Positions 1-8,827 of a DNA stretch of 52,034 bases are shown here, piece after piece. Every line of letters starts with the position of its first letter. The first letter of the stretch is position 1. The DNA is from Colivivens sp963645405. GTDB lineage: Bacteria > Bacteroidota > Bacteroidia > Bacteroidales > Bacteroidaceae. The stretch lies in assembly GCA_963645405.1 (NCBI GenBank), contig CAVISR010000004.1, positions 1 to 52,034 on the forward strand, in the 5' to 3' direction. The position numbers were made by a program, and so were the translations under genes. Under the pieces are notes generated by a model. It had not been told where the DNA came from. It did not search any database and saw only the letters and a program-made list of their open reading frames with translations.

Positions 1-305
1 TCGAACAGCGTTCGCTATGTAGGAGTCAACAAAAATGTGTTGGGTTTTGGGGTTTTAGGTTTTGTGTTACCATGCGGATGGGAGCGTTGAAATCGTGCGA
101 ATAGGAGTCAACCGTCTCCGACAGCGTAGACAATTACACTCGAGCAAATGCTCGCTATATTTACAACGCACAAACCCGCGCTCGCTTTTACGCTCTCGGA
201 GAGAGCTAGCTCCTATTGCAATGCACTCGACAATGCTCGCATATATTACAGCCCACAAGCCCGCGCTCGCTTTTACGCTCTCGGAGAGAGCTAGTTCCTA
301 TTGCA
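1..305. repeat. REP/BIME-like repeat cluster A (truncated unit, full unit, extra right half)
   Basis: The full unit is 100-217. Its left end AATAGGAGTCAACCG is an imperfect inverted copy of its right end, which finishes CTAGCTCCTATT. Inside are a left hairpin with loop CTCCG (116-120), a central hairpin CGAGC/GCTCG (141-145 with 150-154) and a right hairpin GCTCT-CGGAG-AGAGC (192-206). The window opens in the tail of another unit whose central hairpin is CGAAC/GTTCG (2-6 with 10-14), and 221-302 is a second copy of the right half. A separate module, GGTTTTAGGTTTTGTGTTA at 51-69 and CGGATGGGAGCGTTGAA at 75-91, recurs at cluster B (17945-17986). I see no coding sequence in 1-494. The cluster lies beyond the terminator of the ilv operon. 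Confidence 0.8.
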
Positions 306-440
306 GTCCACTTTCCTCCCATTCCATCCGGATGATAGAACTGCTAAAGAAACGGGGGCTTTGGGATGATGTTGCAGCACGTCAACCGGTTCTTCTTAGA
401 ACGGACAGAAGCCCCTGAGGTTTTCTGCAAACACAAGAAA

Positions 441-470
441 AAGGTGTACCTGCACTGGCAAGCACACCTT
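441..470 (-). terminator. Rho-independent terminator of the ilv operon
   Basis: Read on the minus strand, AAGGTGT (470-464) pairs with ACACCTT (447-441). A smaller TGC/GCA pairing sits inside the loop, and the tail is TTTTTCTTGTG. It lies about 25 nt beyond the ilvC stop. Confidence 0.65.
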
Positions 471-514
471 GATTGTTTGTTGTCGAACGTTGGATTAGTT
501 GTTCTCTGGACGGA
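471..514. repeat. 22-bp stop-codon echo at the ilvC 3' end
   Basis: GATTGTTTGTTGTC at 471 is echoed by GATTAGTTGTTCTC at 493, exactly 22 bp later; 11 of the first 14 positions match. The second copy contains the ilvC stop codon (TTA at 495-497). This is a weak example of the pattern seen more strongly at 10397, 35448 and 38432. Confidence 0.35.
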
Positions 515-1538
515 GCTGACGTACAACGACTGCTGTGCGCCACATCTCTGAATCGCGCATTGCTGCAAGTTCTTTCTCAAGACCTACACGGTAGTCGGGC
601 TTTGAGTTGGAGTCGATTGATATCTGTGCTTCGTTGCCGCACTTCACTGAATCGTAGAGTTTCTGCATGACTGGCTTGATGGCATCGTGGAAACGTGGTG
701 CCCAATCCAATGCGCCGCGCTGTGCTGTGGTTGAACAGTTGGCATACATCCAGTCCATTCCCTTTGCTGCGAACAACGGCATGAGTGACTGTGTGAGTTC
801 CTCTACTGTCTCGTTGAATGCCTCTGATGGTGTGTGACCGTTCTCACGGAGTGTCTCGTACTGTGCTGAGAGCAAGCCCTGGATGGCTCCCATGAGTGAA
901 CCGCGCTCACCTGTGAGGTCGGATGTTGCCTCGCGCTGGAATGTGGTCTCGAACAGGTAGCCTGAACCGATACCGATGCCGAGTGCAAGTGTGCGGTCCA
1001 TTGCATGACCTGTTGCATCCTGGTAAACAGCGTATGATGAGTTCAAACCTCTGCCCTCGAGGAACATGGTACGGAGTGAAGTACCTGAGCCCTTTGGTGC
1101 TACCATGATTACATCGATGTCCTTTGGAGGAACCACGCCTGTGCGGTCGTTCCAAGTGATGGCGAATCCATGAGAGAAGTAGAGTGCCTTGCCTGCTGTG
1201 AGATGTGGCTTGATGGTTGGCCATACTGACATTACTGCTGCATCGGAGAGGAGGCACATGATGATTGTACCTTTTTCTGCTGCCTCTTCGATTGAGAACA
1301 GAGTCTCGCCTGGTACCCATCCGTCGGCTTTTGCCTTCTCGAATGTCTTGCCCTGACGCTGACCTACGATTACATTGAATCCATTATCACGAAGGTTGCA
1401 TGACTGGCCAGGACCCTGTACGCCGTAGCCAAGTACTGCAATGGTTTCATTCTTCAAAATCTCACGAGCTTTCTCAAGAGGAAACTCTTCACGGGTCATC
1501 ACTTCTTCGATGACTCCGCCAAAATTCATTTTTGCCAT
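495..1538 (-). CDS. ilvC: Ketol-acid reductoisomerase (IlvC)
   Basis: IlvC converts acetolactate or acetohydroxybutyrate to the dihydroxy acid by Mg2+-dependent alkyl migration and NADPH reduction, the second common step of valine and isoleucine synthesis. The 347-aa protein begins with an N-terminal Rossmann domain whose nucleotide loop is GYGVQGPGQ near residue 38. The C-terminal knotted helical domain carries ERGSLMGAIQG, with the conserved acidic metal and substrate residues. Length fits the short class I enzymes. It is the last gene of ilvD-ilvB-ilvN-ilvC, 45 nt after ilvN, and is followed by a terminator. Identification is secure. Confidence 0.97.
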   Translation of the reverse strand: MAKMNFGGVIEEVMTREEFPLEKAREILKNETIAVLGYGVQGPGQSCNLRDNGFNVIVGQRQGKTFEKAKADGWVPGETLFSIEEAAEKGTIIMCLLSDAAVMSVWPTIKPHLTAGKALYFSHGFAITWNDRTGVVPPKDIDVIMVAPKGSGTSLRTMFLEGRGLNSSYAVYQDATGHAMDRTLALGIGIGSGYLFETTFQREATSDLTGERGSLMGAIQGLLSAQYETLRENGHTPSEAFNETVEELTQSLMPLFAAKGMDWMYANCSTTAQRGALDWAPRFHDAIKPVMQKLYDSVKCGNEAQISIDSNSKPDYRVGLEKELAAMRDSEMWRTAVVVRQLRPENN

Positions 1539-1583
1539 AATTAAATCCTTTCTTTTTTTTGTATTTAATTGAATATCTGCTTT

Positions 1584-2189
1584 CTATTTGTTTCTCATTG
1601 CCTCACGCATTGCAAGATAGGCATCTAGGCGCTCTTCGGTGCTCTTGGTGATGCATATTCTTCCGGAACGCACGAACTGCAGGACTGCTCCCTGTTCGTT
1701 GAGTGCATTGTAGAGCGAGAGGATTTCCTTTGTCACTCCGGTCTTCTCGGCTGTGGCATAGACGGGGTTGACTTCGACGATATGTGCATTGTGCTGGCGT
1801 ATCATCTTCGACACGTTGTCGTTGCTCAGCATCACCGGGGTGGATATCTTCAGGAGTGATGTCTCGATGATGAATATCTCGTCGTCTGTGTAGTAGTTTG
1901 CCTGCAACACATCGATGCGCTTCTCCATCTGCTTTGTGAGCTGGCGCGCCATACGTTCGGTGCAATAGCAGGTGGCAGTGAACTTGTGCACTCCCTTGGT
2001 GCTTGACGCACAGACGTTGATGGTCTCGATGTTGATTTGGCGACGGGTGAAGATGGCTGATATCTGTGACAGCAATCCGGGTGTATTCTCTGAGTATATC
2101 AAGATTGTGTAAAGTCGTTCACACTGCTCTAAATCCTTCTCTTCCATGTTGTTGCATTTACCGCAAACATTACAATCATTACTATTCAT
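1584..2189 (-). CDS. ilvN: Acetolactate synthase small (regulatory) subunit
   Basis: This is the regulatory partner of IlvB, which binds branched-chain amino acids through an ACT domain and tunes the catalytic subunit. The 201-aa product has an N-terminal ACT domain starting at YTILIYSENTPGLLSQISA and continuing through the INIETINV strand. A C-terminal regulatory domain follows. The first 15 residues include a CxxCxxC cluster (CNVCGKC) that the family does not need. A start at the next ATG (2144, MEEKDLEQ) is therefore possible. The gene begins 35 nt after ilvB and ends 45 nt before ilvC, inside the ilv operon. Confidence 0.92.
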   Translation of the reverse strand: MNSNDCNVCGKCNNMEEKDLEQCERLYTILIYSENTPGLLSQISAIFTRRQINIETINVCASSTKGVHKFTATCYCTERMARQLTKQMEKRIDVLQANYYTDDEIFIIETSLLKISTPVMLSNDNVSKMIRQHNAHIVEVNPVYATAEKTGVTKEILSLYNALNEQGAVLQFVRSGRICITKSTEERLDAYLAMREAMRNK

Positions 2190-2224
2190 GATAACTGACT
2201 AATTGTTTTATTGAGGGGTTTAAC

Positions 2225-3916
2225 TTAGAGTTCGAGTATCATCTCGTCGACATTTGCACCTGGAGGTGTCATTGGAAGCACATTGTCTTCTTCGAGCACT
2301 GCACACTGCAGGAGATATGGTCCGTCGGTTGACAACATCCGCTGGATGGCTTCTCCGAGTTTGTCGCGTTCAATCACTGTCTCTGCCGGTATGCCGTATG
2401 CCTTGGCTATCAGTTCGTAGTCGGGGTTCATCATCGGGGTGGACGAATAGCGGTGCCTGAAAAACATTGCCTGCCACTGGCGCACATTTCCGAGGTAGTT
2501 GTTGTTGAGAAGTATTATCTTCACGGGTGAGTGCTGCTCCATGATGGTTCCGAGTTCCTGGATGGTCATCTGCAGACCGCCGTCGCCTACGAACAGGCAC
2601 ACTGTACGGTCGGGTGCACCGAATGTGGCTCCTATGGCTGCAGGGAGTCCAAATCCCATGGTTCCGCATCCGCCGGAGGTGACTACACTGTGTCCTTTGG
2701 TGAACTTGAAGTAGCGGCAACCGAACATCTGGTTCTGACCTACGTCGGTGACGAGCACTGCCTCGTTCTTCGATGCCTCGCTCACTTTGTGTACGACTTC
2801 TGCCATAAGCAACGGTCCTTCGGTCGGGTTGATTGCCTTGTTGATGACCTTGTCGTATTCTTTCTGGGCATAGGGTTTGAACGACTCAACCCATTCTGTA
2901 TGCTTGGTCTTGTGGACACGTTTTGTGACTTCGCTCAAAGTCACCTTGCAATCGCCCACTACTGCCAATGTGGTCTTCACATTCTTGTCAATCTCGCTTG
3001 GGTCGATATCGAAATGCAGCACTTTTGCCTGCTTGGCATATGTATTGAGGTTGCCGGTGATGCGGTCGTCGAATCGCATGCCGACTGCTATGAGCAGGTC
3101 GCATTCGTTTGTCTTGACATTGGGTCCGAGGTTTCCGTGCATTCCCAACATTCCCACATTGAGCGGATGGTCGGAAGGAAGGTCGGACAGTCCAAGAAGG
3201 GTGCATCCTACGGGGATGTCTGCCTTCTCAATGAGTTCGAGGAGTTCTGCATGCGCGTTTCCGAGTTCCACTCCCTGACCTGCAAGCAGCAATGGCTTGT
3301 CGGCATGATTGATGAGGGATGCAGCCTGCTCGATTGCCTCCTTGTCCATGATGGGCACCGGCTGGTAGCTGCGTATGAAGTCCACTTTCTGTGGTTCATA
3401 GTCAACCATCGATGTCTGTGCGTTCTTGGCAAAGTCGAGGACAACCGGTCCAGGACGTCCGCTCCTGGCAATGTAGAAAGCACGGCTCACTGCCCAAGCC
3501 ACATCTTCGGCACGGCGTATCTGATAGCTCCACTTGCATATTGGATTGGTGACATTCACCACATCCACTTCCTGGAAGGCATCGGTACCAAGCATTGAAG
3601 CGCCCACCTGACCGCAAATCACGACTATCGGGGTTGAGTCAATCATCGCATCGGCAATGCCGGTAATGGTGTTGGTGGCACCCGGTCCGCTGGTGACGAT
3701 GGCACATCCCACTTTGCCCGACACACGGGCATAGCCTTGTGCTGCATGAGCAGCTCCCTGTTCATGACGCACCAGTATGTGATGCAGTCTGTCGGTATAA
3801 TCATAAAGTGCGTCGTAGACCGGCATGATGGAACCGCCCGGATAACCGAACAGTGTGTCCACGCCTTCATTGAGCAATGACTTCATCAATGCCTCAGCAC
3901 CTGTAATCTTCTCCAT
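2225..3916 (-). CDS. ilvB: Acetolactate synthase large (catalytic) subunit
   Basis: This thiamine-diphosphate enzyme condenses pyruvate with pyruvate or 2-ketobutyrate, the committed step of branched-chain amino acid synthesis. The 563-aa product has the usual three domains. The PYR domain carries GYPGGSIMPVYDAL and the catalytic Glu in VRHEQGAAHAAQGYARV. A central FAD-binding domain follows. The C-terminal PP domain has the ThDP motif starting GDGGLQMTIQELGT and ending NNNYLGNVRQWQ. Length is typical. It lies between ilvD (64 nt upstream) and ilvN (35 nt downstream). A long antisense reading frame across this gene has no family features. Confidence 0.97.
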   Translation of the reverse strand: MEKITGAEALMKSLLNEGVDTLFGYPGGSIMPVYDALYDYTDRLHHILVRHEQGAAHAAQGYARVSGKVGCAIVTSGPGATNTITGIADAMIDSTPIVVICGQVGASMLGTDAFQEVDVVNVTNPICKWSYQIRRAEDVAWAVSRAFYIARSGRPGPVVLDFAKNAQTSMVDYEPQKVDFIRSYQPVPIMDKEAIEQAASLINHADKPLLLAGQGVELGNAHAELLELIEKADIPVGCTLLGLSDLPSDHPLNVGMLGMHGNLGPNVKTNECDLLIAVGMRFDDRITGNLNTYAKQAKVLHFDIDPSEIDKNVKTTLAVVGDCKVTLSEVTKRVHKTKHTEWVESFKPYAQKEYDKVINKAINPTEGPLLMAEVVHKVSEASKNEAVLVTDVGQNQMFGCRYFKFTKGHSVVTSGGCGTMGFGLPAAIGATFGAPDRTVCLFVGDGGLQMTIQELGTIMEQHSPVKIILLNNNYLGNVRQWQAMFFRHRYSSTPMMNPDYELIAKAYGIPAETVIERDKLGEAIQRMLSTDGPYLLQCAVLEEDNVLPMTPPGANVDEMILEL

Positions 3917-3980
3917 TATATATATGTTCTGATACTTATTTTGTTTGCCCCTGCAACTTCTTGCCGGGCGAATCTTCTTA

Positions 3981-5783
3981 TTAATCTATTATTCTCACGC
4001 CTCCCTTGTCGGCACTGCTCACACTCTGGGCATAGGCACGGAGAGACTTGCTCACTACTCTGTTTCGCTTCAACGGCTGCTGTGGACGTGCTGCCAGCTC
4101 CTCGTCGCTCAGACGTACATTGATGGAGCGGTTCGGTATGTCAATCTCGATGATGTCGCCATCCACAATCTTTCCGATGTTGCCACCGTTGGCTGCCTCA
4201 GGACTGATGTGTCCGATGCTCAGTCCGCTGGTTCCGCCGGAGAAACGTCCGTCGGTGATAAGCGCACATTCCTTGCCGAGGTGCATTGACTTGATGTAGG
4301 ATGTAGGATAGAGCATCTCCTGCATTCCAGGTCCGCCCTTCGGTCCTTCGTGGGTGATGACTACCACATCGCCAGCTTTTACTTTTCCTCCGAGGATTCC
4401 CTCGCAGGCATCTTCCTGTGAATCGAATACGACTGCAGGACCTGCAAACTTCCATATCTTCTCGTCGACACCTGCTGTCTTCACCACGCAACCGTCCTGG
4501 GCTATATTGCCGAACAGGATTGCCATTCCGCCGTCCTTGGTGTAGGCATGCTCGATGTCGCGGATGCAACCGTTTGCACGGTCGGTGTCGAGTGTTTCGT
4601 ATGTCGTGTTCTGCACTCCCAATTTATTGCAGAATACTCCAGCCGGAGCCGATGAGTAGATTCTCTTTGCTTCGGGGTCGATATTCTCTTTGAGGATGCT
4701 GTATTTCTCAATGTCTTCAGCCAGTGTGGCGCCGTTGACACGCTTCACTGAAGTGTCAATCAGTCCGCCCTTTGCCAGTTCGCCCAACAGGTTGAGCATT
4801 CCTCCGGCACGTCCGCACTCCTGCACACTGTACTTCTGTGAGTTTGGTGCAAGTTTGCAGAGGAACGGAGTCTTGCGCGACAGGCAGTCGATGTCTGCCA
4901 TTGTGAAATCCACTTCTGCCTCCTGTGCTACGGCAAGAAGATGGAGCACAGTATTGGTTGACGCTCCCATGGCAATGTCGAGTGTCATGGCATTGAGGAA
5001 AGCCTGGCGTGTGGCAATGCTGCGTGGCAGAACGCTGTCGTCGCCATCCTCATAGTAAGCGAAGGCATTCTTCACAATCTGACGTGCTGCTGCCCTCATC
5101 AGTTCCACACGGTTGACATGCGTTGCCAAGATTGTTCCGTTGCCTGGCAATGAAAGTCCGATGGCTTCTGTGAGGTTGTTCATTGAATTGGCAGTGAACA
5201 TTCCCGAGCAGCAACCGCAACCAGGGCATGCTCTGTCTTCAACCTCAGCAAGTTCAGCATCGCTCACTGTCGGGTCAGCGCCCTTCACCATGGCTGCAAT
5301 CAGGTCGAGGTTCTCGCCCTTGTACTTACCTGCTTCCATTGGTCCTCCGGACACAAACACTGCAGGGATGTTGAGCCTCATGGCAGCCATAAGCATTCCC
5401 GGGGTTATCTTGTCGCAATTGGAGATGCAGATCATTGCATCAGCCTTGTGGGCATTGACCATGTATTCCACTGAGTCGGCAATGATGTCGCGGCTTGGAA
5501 GCGAATAGAGCATTCCGTCGTGTCCCATTGCAATTCCGTCGTCAATGGCAATTGTGTTGAATTCAGCCGCATAGCATCCGAGTTTCTCAATCTCGGCTTT
5601 CACTATGGCACCGGCATCGTGCAGATGGGTATGCCCAGGTACAAACTGGGTAAATGAGTTGACTATGGCAATGATTGGCTTGCCAAACTGCTCTCTCTTC
5701 ATTCCGTTTGCCACCCACAGAGCTCTAGCTCCAGCCATGCGGCGGCCCTCAGTGCAAACAGCACTACGTAAATTATGTTTCAT
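3981..5783 (-). CDS. ilvD: Dihydroxy-acid dehydratase (IlvD)
   Basis: IlvD dehydrates 2,3-dihydroxy-isovalerate and -methylvalerate to the 2-keto acids, the third common step of valine and isoleucine synthesis. The 600-aa product shows the iron-sulfur and Mg2+ motifs of the IlvD/Edd family: SNCDKITPGMLMA around residue 120, CPGCGCCSGMFTANSMN near 190, and GRFSGGTSGLSIGHISPEA near the C-terminus. Length fits the family. It is the first gene of the operon. A Bacteroidota promoter 33 nt upstream (5816-5846) suggests a short leader. I find no attenuator peptide or T-box-like element in that leader. Confidence 0.97.
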   Translation of the reverse strand: MKHNLRSAVCTEGRRMAGARALWVANGMKREQFGKPIIAIVNSFTQFVPGHTHLHDAGAIVKAEIEKLGCYAAEFNTIAIDDGIAMGHDGMLYSLPSRDIIADSVEYMVNAHKADAMICISNCDKITPGMLMAAMRLNIPAVFVSGGPMEAGKYKGENLDLIAAMVKGADPTVSDAELAEVEDRACPGCGCCSGMFTANSMNNLTEAIGLSLPGNGTILATHVNRVELMRAAARQIVKNAFAYYEDGDDSVLPRSIATRQAFLNAMTLDIAMGASTNTVLHLLAVAQEAEVDFTMADIDCLSRKTPFLCKLAPNSQKYSVQECGRAGGMLNLLGELAKGGLIDTSVKRVNGATLAEDIEKYSILKENIDPEAKRIYSSAPAGVFCNKLGVQNTTYETLDTDRANGCIRDIEHAYTKDGGMAILFGNIAQDGCVVKTAGVDEKIWKFAGPAVVFDSQEDACEGILGGKVKAGDVVVITHEGPKGGPGMQEMLYPTSYIKSMHLGKECALITDGRFSGGTSGLSIGHISPEAANGGNIGKIVDGDIIEIDIPNRSINVRLSDEELAARPQQPLKRNRVVSKSLRAYAQSVSSADKGGVRIID

Positions 5784-5815
5784 CCTTCGTTATTCTTCGT
5801 TATCAAATTAGTCTG

Positions 5816-5846
5816 CAAAATTACAACAAAATCCGAGATGCGCCAA
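5816..5846 (-). promoter_or_regulatory. Promoter of the ilv operon
   Basis: On the minus strand, TTG (5846-5844), 20 nt, then TAATTTTG (5823-5816) match the Bacteroidota -33/-7 pattern. The predicted start site is about 25 nt before the ilvD ATG. The leader contains the direct repeat TAACGAAGAATAACGAAGG. Confidence 0.6.
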
Positions 5847-6010
5847 TCTTTTTATTAAAAAACTACGATTAAGCGTATCTAATTGCATTACTTTTAACTT
5901 TATTGATTGCTGTATTGCCCACAATTACAATAAAGATGCCGTATTGAGGCTCATTTCGGGCTTATGCAGCAAGCGTACTTCGACATAGAATTGGCAGAAA
6001 ATGGTGCACA

Positions 6011-7744
6011 CTATTTCTTCTGTGCTTGCAGAAGTGCCAGCCGGTGAACAAAAGCATCGCCTATGGGCTGGAACAAGTCGTGACCTGCATTGTTCAGATG
6101 TGCATGGTCGTCTGCTCCCTGGAAATATTTCTTTCTGAAATCCGAATCGCGCACTTTGATGACACTCCATTCATTGTAGTTGTCCTGCACAGGCACATCG
6201 TGCTTGAAGCAGACATCGCGTATGACTTCGCACACCTGACTGAATCCGGGAGCGTCGACAAACCAAGGAGTGACATAGCCAATCTGTGCCTTCGGATATT
6301 TCTTCTCAAGATTGGAAAGCAGATGGTCGAGGCTGTCGCGGAAAATCTGAAGCGAGTCGGCACTGTTGCCAATGAGGCAGGCATCGTTGTGGCCTGCAAT
6401 GATGAGCACGATGTCAGCATTGTTGTCCATATCCACATATCTTTGCGACAGTGCCTTGCCAAAGCCGTCTTTCGTGCGGTCGAAAGCCACTGCACCGCCG
6501 TTGCGTCCGTAGTTTCTGTAGGTCATGTTGTGGGCTTTTGCCACCTTCGCATGCCACGCCTCCGACTTGTCTGCCCTGTGGTTTGCCACATAGCTGTCAC
6601 CTATCACGTTGATGCTCAGTCCTTCCATCACGTCTCTCTTCATCCGTTCGTCGAGCACTGGCCAACCTTCTTCGTTGAAGTGCATCTTCTTGATGACCAG
6701 CTTTGAAGCACCGTTGTCTGCTCTCGAATAGCCGTGCGCCATGAAGTACCATTGTCCGTCGAACTTATAGGCAGAGCTGTGACCTATGCCATAGAAGTCA
6801 TTGTCTCTCTCGGCAATGATGTCGCCGCCACCTACTGCCATATCCTTGCCCTTGCTGTCGAGATACGGACCCTCCACTTTCTTCGAGCGTCCAACTGCCA
6901 CCTTGTAGTTGCTGTTCGCGCCCTTGCAGCAATAGTCCCACGACACAAACAGGTAGTAGTATTTTCCCTCCTTTATAATAAAAGGTGCTTCGATGGCATT
7001 GGCACCGGCATCGGGAGCCTGGTTGGCACGCTCCATGTCTTCCTTCGACACAAGTTGTTTCATATTGTTGCGCATATATCTTCTTGCAATGGTCTTTGCC
7101 TTTCCTTTGGGAGTCTTGAAGTCCCTGCTGAGTTTCACCAACTGGATGCCGTCCCAGAACGAGCCCCATGTGAGCCAAGGGTTGCCTTTCTCGTCGACAA
7201 TCATGTTGGGGTCAATCGCATTCCAGTTTGTACGGTTCATCACACTGCGCACCACCACGCCCTGGTCTGTCCACTTGTAGTCTGCCGATTCGGGATTGAG
7301 TGTGGTGTTGGTCATCAGACCAATAGCGGAACCGTTCTTGCCGAATGTAGAGCAACTGTAATACAAATACCATTTACCGTTGTAGTACTGGATGTCCGGA
7401 GCCCAAGTGTGTCCTCTGTAGCCAGGCACCGAATCGATTGCCCATTGGGGGACTTCGGGCATGGCTGAAGGTCCGGGTTGCCAAGTCATCATATCGTCGG
7501 ACGACATGGAGCCCACCCCCTGTCCTGTGGCAAAGATATAGTACTTGCCGTCGCAGTATGCCATGACGGGGTCGTGAACATCGGGATTGGTGGAATCGAA
7601 TACAAAACGGGGACGGCGGTCAATCCGCATCCTCTCGCGGTCGCCCGGGTTTCTGCGTCCCGGCATATCGCCTTGTCCGTAGGCACTCAATGACAGCAGA
7701 GCAGCCATTGTCAGACACAAAATGTGAAGAGAATATCTTGACAT
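6011..7744 (-). CDS. Secreted GH43 arabinanase-like hydrolase fused to an SGNH/GDSL esterase
   Basis: The 577-aa protein has a signal peptide (residues 1-24, ending AYGQ) and two catalytic domains. Residues ~50-350 are a five-bladed glycoside hydrolase family 43 domain. Its inverting triad is visible: Asp58 (DVHDPV), Asp178 (AIDPN) and Glu252 (IEAPF). GIGHSS (319-324) carries the His of the metal site. Residues ~377-577 are an SGNH hydrolase with GDSY (Ser384), GHND (451-454) and DxxH (Asp546, His549). The architecture suggests removal of acetyl or other ester groups and cleavage of arabinan-type glycans in the periplasm or outside the cell; the substrate is inferred. It stands alone, divergent from the CMD gene. 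No SusCD pair is next to it. Confidence 0.85.
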   Translation of the reverse strand: MSRYSLHILCLTMAALLSLSAYGQGDMPGRRNPGDRERMRIDRRPRFVFDSTNPDVHDPVMAYCDGKYYIFATGQGVGSMSSDDMMTWQPGPSAMPEVPQWAIDSVPGYRGHTWAPDIQYYNGKWYLYYSCSTFGKNGSAIGLMTNTTLNPESADYKWTDQGVVVRSVMNRTNWNAIDPNMIVDEKGNPWLTWGSFWDGIQLVKLSRDFKTPKGKAKTIARRYMRNNMKQLVSKEDMERANQAPDAGANAIEAPFIIKEGKYYYLFVSWDYCCKGANSNYKVAVGRSKKVEGPYLDSKGKDMAVGGGDIIAERDNDFYGIGHSSAYKFDGQWYFMAHGYSRADNGASKLVIKKMHFNEEGWPVLDERMKRDVMEGLSINVIGDSYVANHRADKSEAWHAKVAKAHNMTYRNYGRNGGAVAFDRTKDGFGKALSQRYVDMDNNADIVLIIAGHNDACLIGNSADSLQIFRDSLDHLLSNLEKKYPKAQIGYVTPWFVDAPGFSQVCEVIRDVCFKHDVPVQDNYNEWSVIKVRDSDFRKKYFQGADDHAHLNNAGHDLFQPIGDAFVHRLALLQAQKK

Positions 7745-7774
7745 GATTATTGGGGTTGAAGTTTATTTTCAGTG

Positions 7775-7805
7775 CAAATATACGGGAAAACAACCACAAA
7801 ACCAA
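7775..7805 (-). promoter_or_regulatory. Promoter of the GH43-SGNH gene
   Basis: Minus-strand TTG (7805-7803), 20 nt, TATATTTG (7782-7775), 31 nt before the start codon. It matches the Bacteroidota promoter pattern. Confidence 0.55.
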
Positions 7806-7867
7806 TTATATTATTCTTTTTTCTCAAAAAAACTCATGCGAAAGCACATCCAATGGCAAATTATCAT

Positions 7868-7875
7868 TATCTTTG
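7868..7875 (+). promoter_or_regulatory. -7 box of the CMD gene
   Basis: TATCTTTG fits TAnnTTTG, 27 nt before the ATG at 7903. I see no TTTG at the -33 position, so this is weaker than the other promoters in the window. Confidence 0.4.
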
Positions 7876-7902
7876 CATGGTAACAACAAAAACATTAAGC
7901 CA

Positions 7903-8691
7903 ATGAGAGAGATAAAAATTACCAAGCGCGCTCACGAGGAAATGCGCCGTTTGTTTTCCTCAAGCAGAACAAAAATCAACAACATACATACAGACCCTGA
8001 ACTGTCGGAGATTGTAGACAACTTCGCCTTCGACAAGACACTGGAGAAGACCGACGGCATTGTACTGGAGAAGACCCGTGTCATGTGTCTGCTGGCAACC
8101 ACCATCGGATGCAATGCCATCAACGAATTCAAGCTGTTTGTCGATGCATGCCTCAACGTAGGAGTGAAACCACGCGAAATACGCGAGATTGTCTACATGG
8201 CATATCCTTACGTTGGCGCAGCACTGCTCGTCGACTACAACCTGCTGATGAACGACATCTTCGAGAACAACGGCATACGCCTGCCGCTCGACCCTCAGAA
8301 CACAGTGTCGAACGACGAGGAGGCATTCGAGAAAGGCAAGCAACTGCTTGACGAGACATTCGGAAAAGGTTCAGTGGACAGCCTCATCGCAGCAGCACCA
8401 AAGGGACAGGAGCACCTCACCAACTTCATGGCAGAGTACTGCTTCGGACGTTTCTACACACGCACAGGCATCGACCCACAACACCGCGAACTCATTGCCT
8501 TCTGTCTGCTGGCAGCAATGGGAGGCTGCGACGACCGCCTACTTGTTCATGCACAGGGATGTAAGAACCATAACATCTCCAAGGAGGAGATGATAGCCGT
8601 ATGCACCATCATCCTTCCATGGATTGGTTTCCCACGCACCCTCAATGCCGTGTCAATAATCAACAAGGCATACTTTGCGCAAATAATGTAA
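7903..8691 (+). CDS. Tandem carboxymuconolactone decarboxylase (CMD)-like protein
   Basis: The 262-aa cytoplasmic protein contains two copies of the CMD/AhpD-type helical domain. The first lies around residues 25-115, with CLLATTIGCNAINEFKLF. The second lies around 155-255, with AFCLLAAMGGCDDRLLVHAQ. The second copy has the C-x6-H arrangement of CMD active sites. Neither copy has the AhpD CxxC peroxidase motif. Many Bacteroidota CMD proteins of this kind have no assigned reaction, so substrate and role stay open. The ATG at 7903 is chosen because it follows the -7 box and begins the conserved region; reading further upstream would cross the promoter. Confidence 0.8.
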   Translation: MREIKITKRAHEEMRRLFSSSRTKINNIHTDPELSEIVDNFAFDKTLEKTDGIVLEKTRVMCLLATTIGCNAINEFKLFVDACLNVGVKPREIREIVYMAYPYVGAALLVDYNLLMNDIFENNGIRLPLDPQNTVSNDEEAFEKGKQLLDETFGKGSVDSLIAAAPKGQEHLTNFMAEYCFGRFYTRTGIDPQHRELIAFCLLAAMGGCDDRLLVHAQGCKNHNISKEEMIAVCTIILPWIGFPRTLNAVSIINKAYFAQIM

Positions 8692-8717
8692 GTGTAAACA
8701 GATAATGCAAGCATATA
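8680..8717. repeat. 19-bp stop-codon echo after the CMD gene
   Basis: Two adjacent 19-bp units (8680-8698, 8699-8717) match at about 14 of 19 positions. The first contains the TAA stop of the CMD gene (8689-8691). A shorter third echo, ATAATAATAAGG, follows. Confidence 0.4.
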
Positions 8718-8827
8718 AATAATAATAAGGTAAAGACAGCACGGAGGCCAAGTGTACTGATTCATCGTCCTACATTTGGTTTTCCGGGTTCTGAGCCTTT
8801 GCATCAGACAAACAAACACGACTCACA

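Noticed and set aside
2144..2189. N-terminal CxxCxxC of the acetolactate synthase small subunit as a metal site
   Set aside because: It lies before a second good ATG and may not be translated; the ACT domain starts after it.
2531..3598. 355-codon plus-strand frame antisense to ilvB
   Set aside because: Cys/His-rich translation without family motifs; ilvB on the minus strand is certain.
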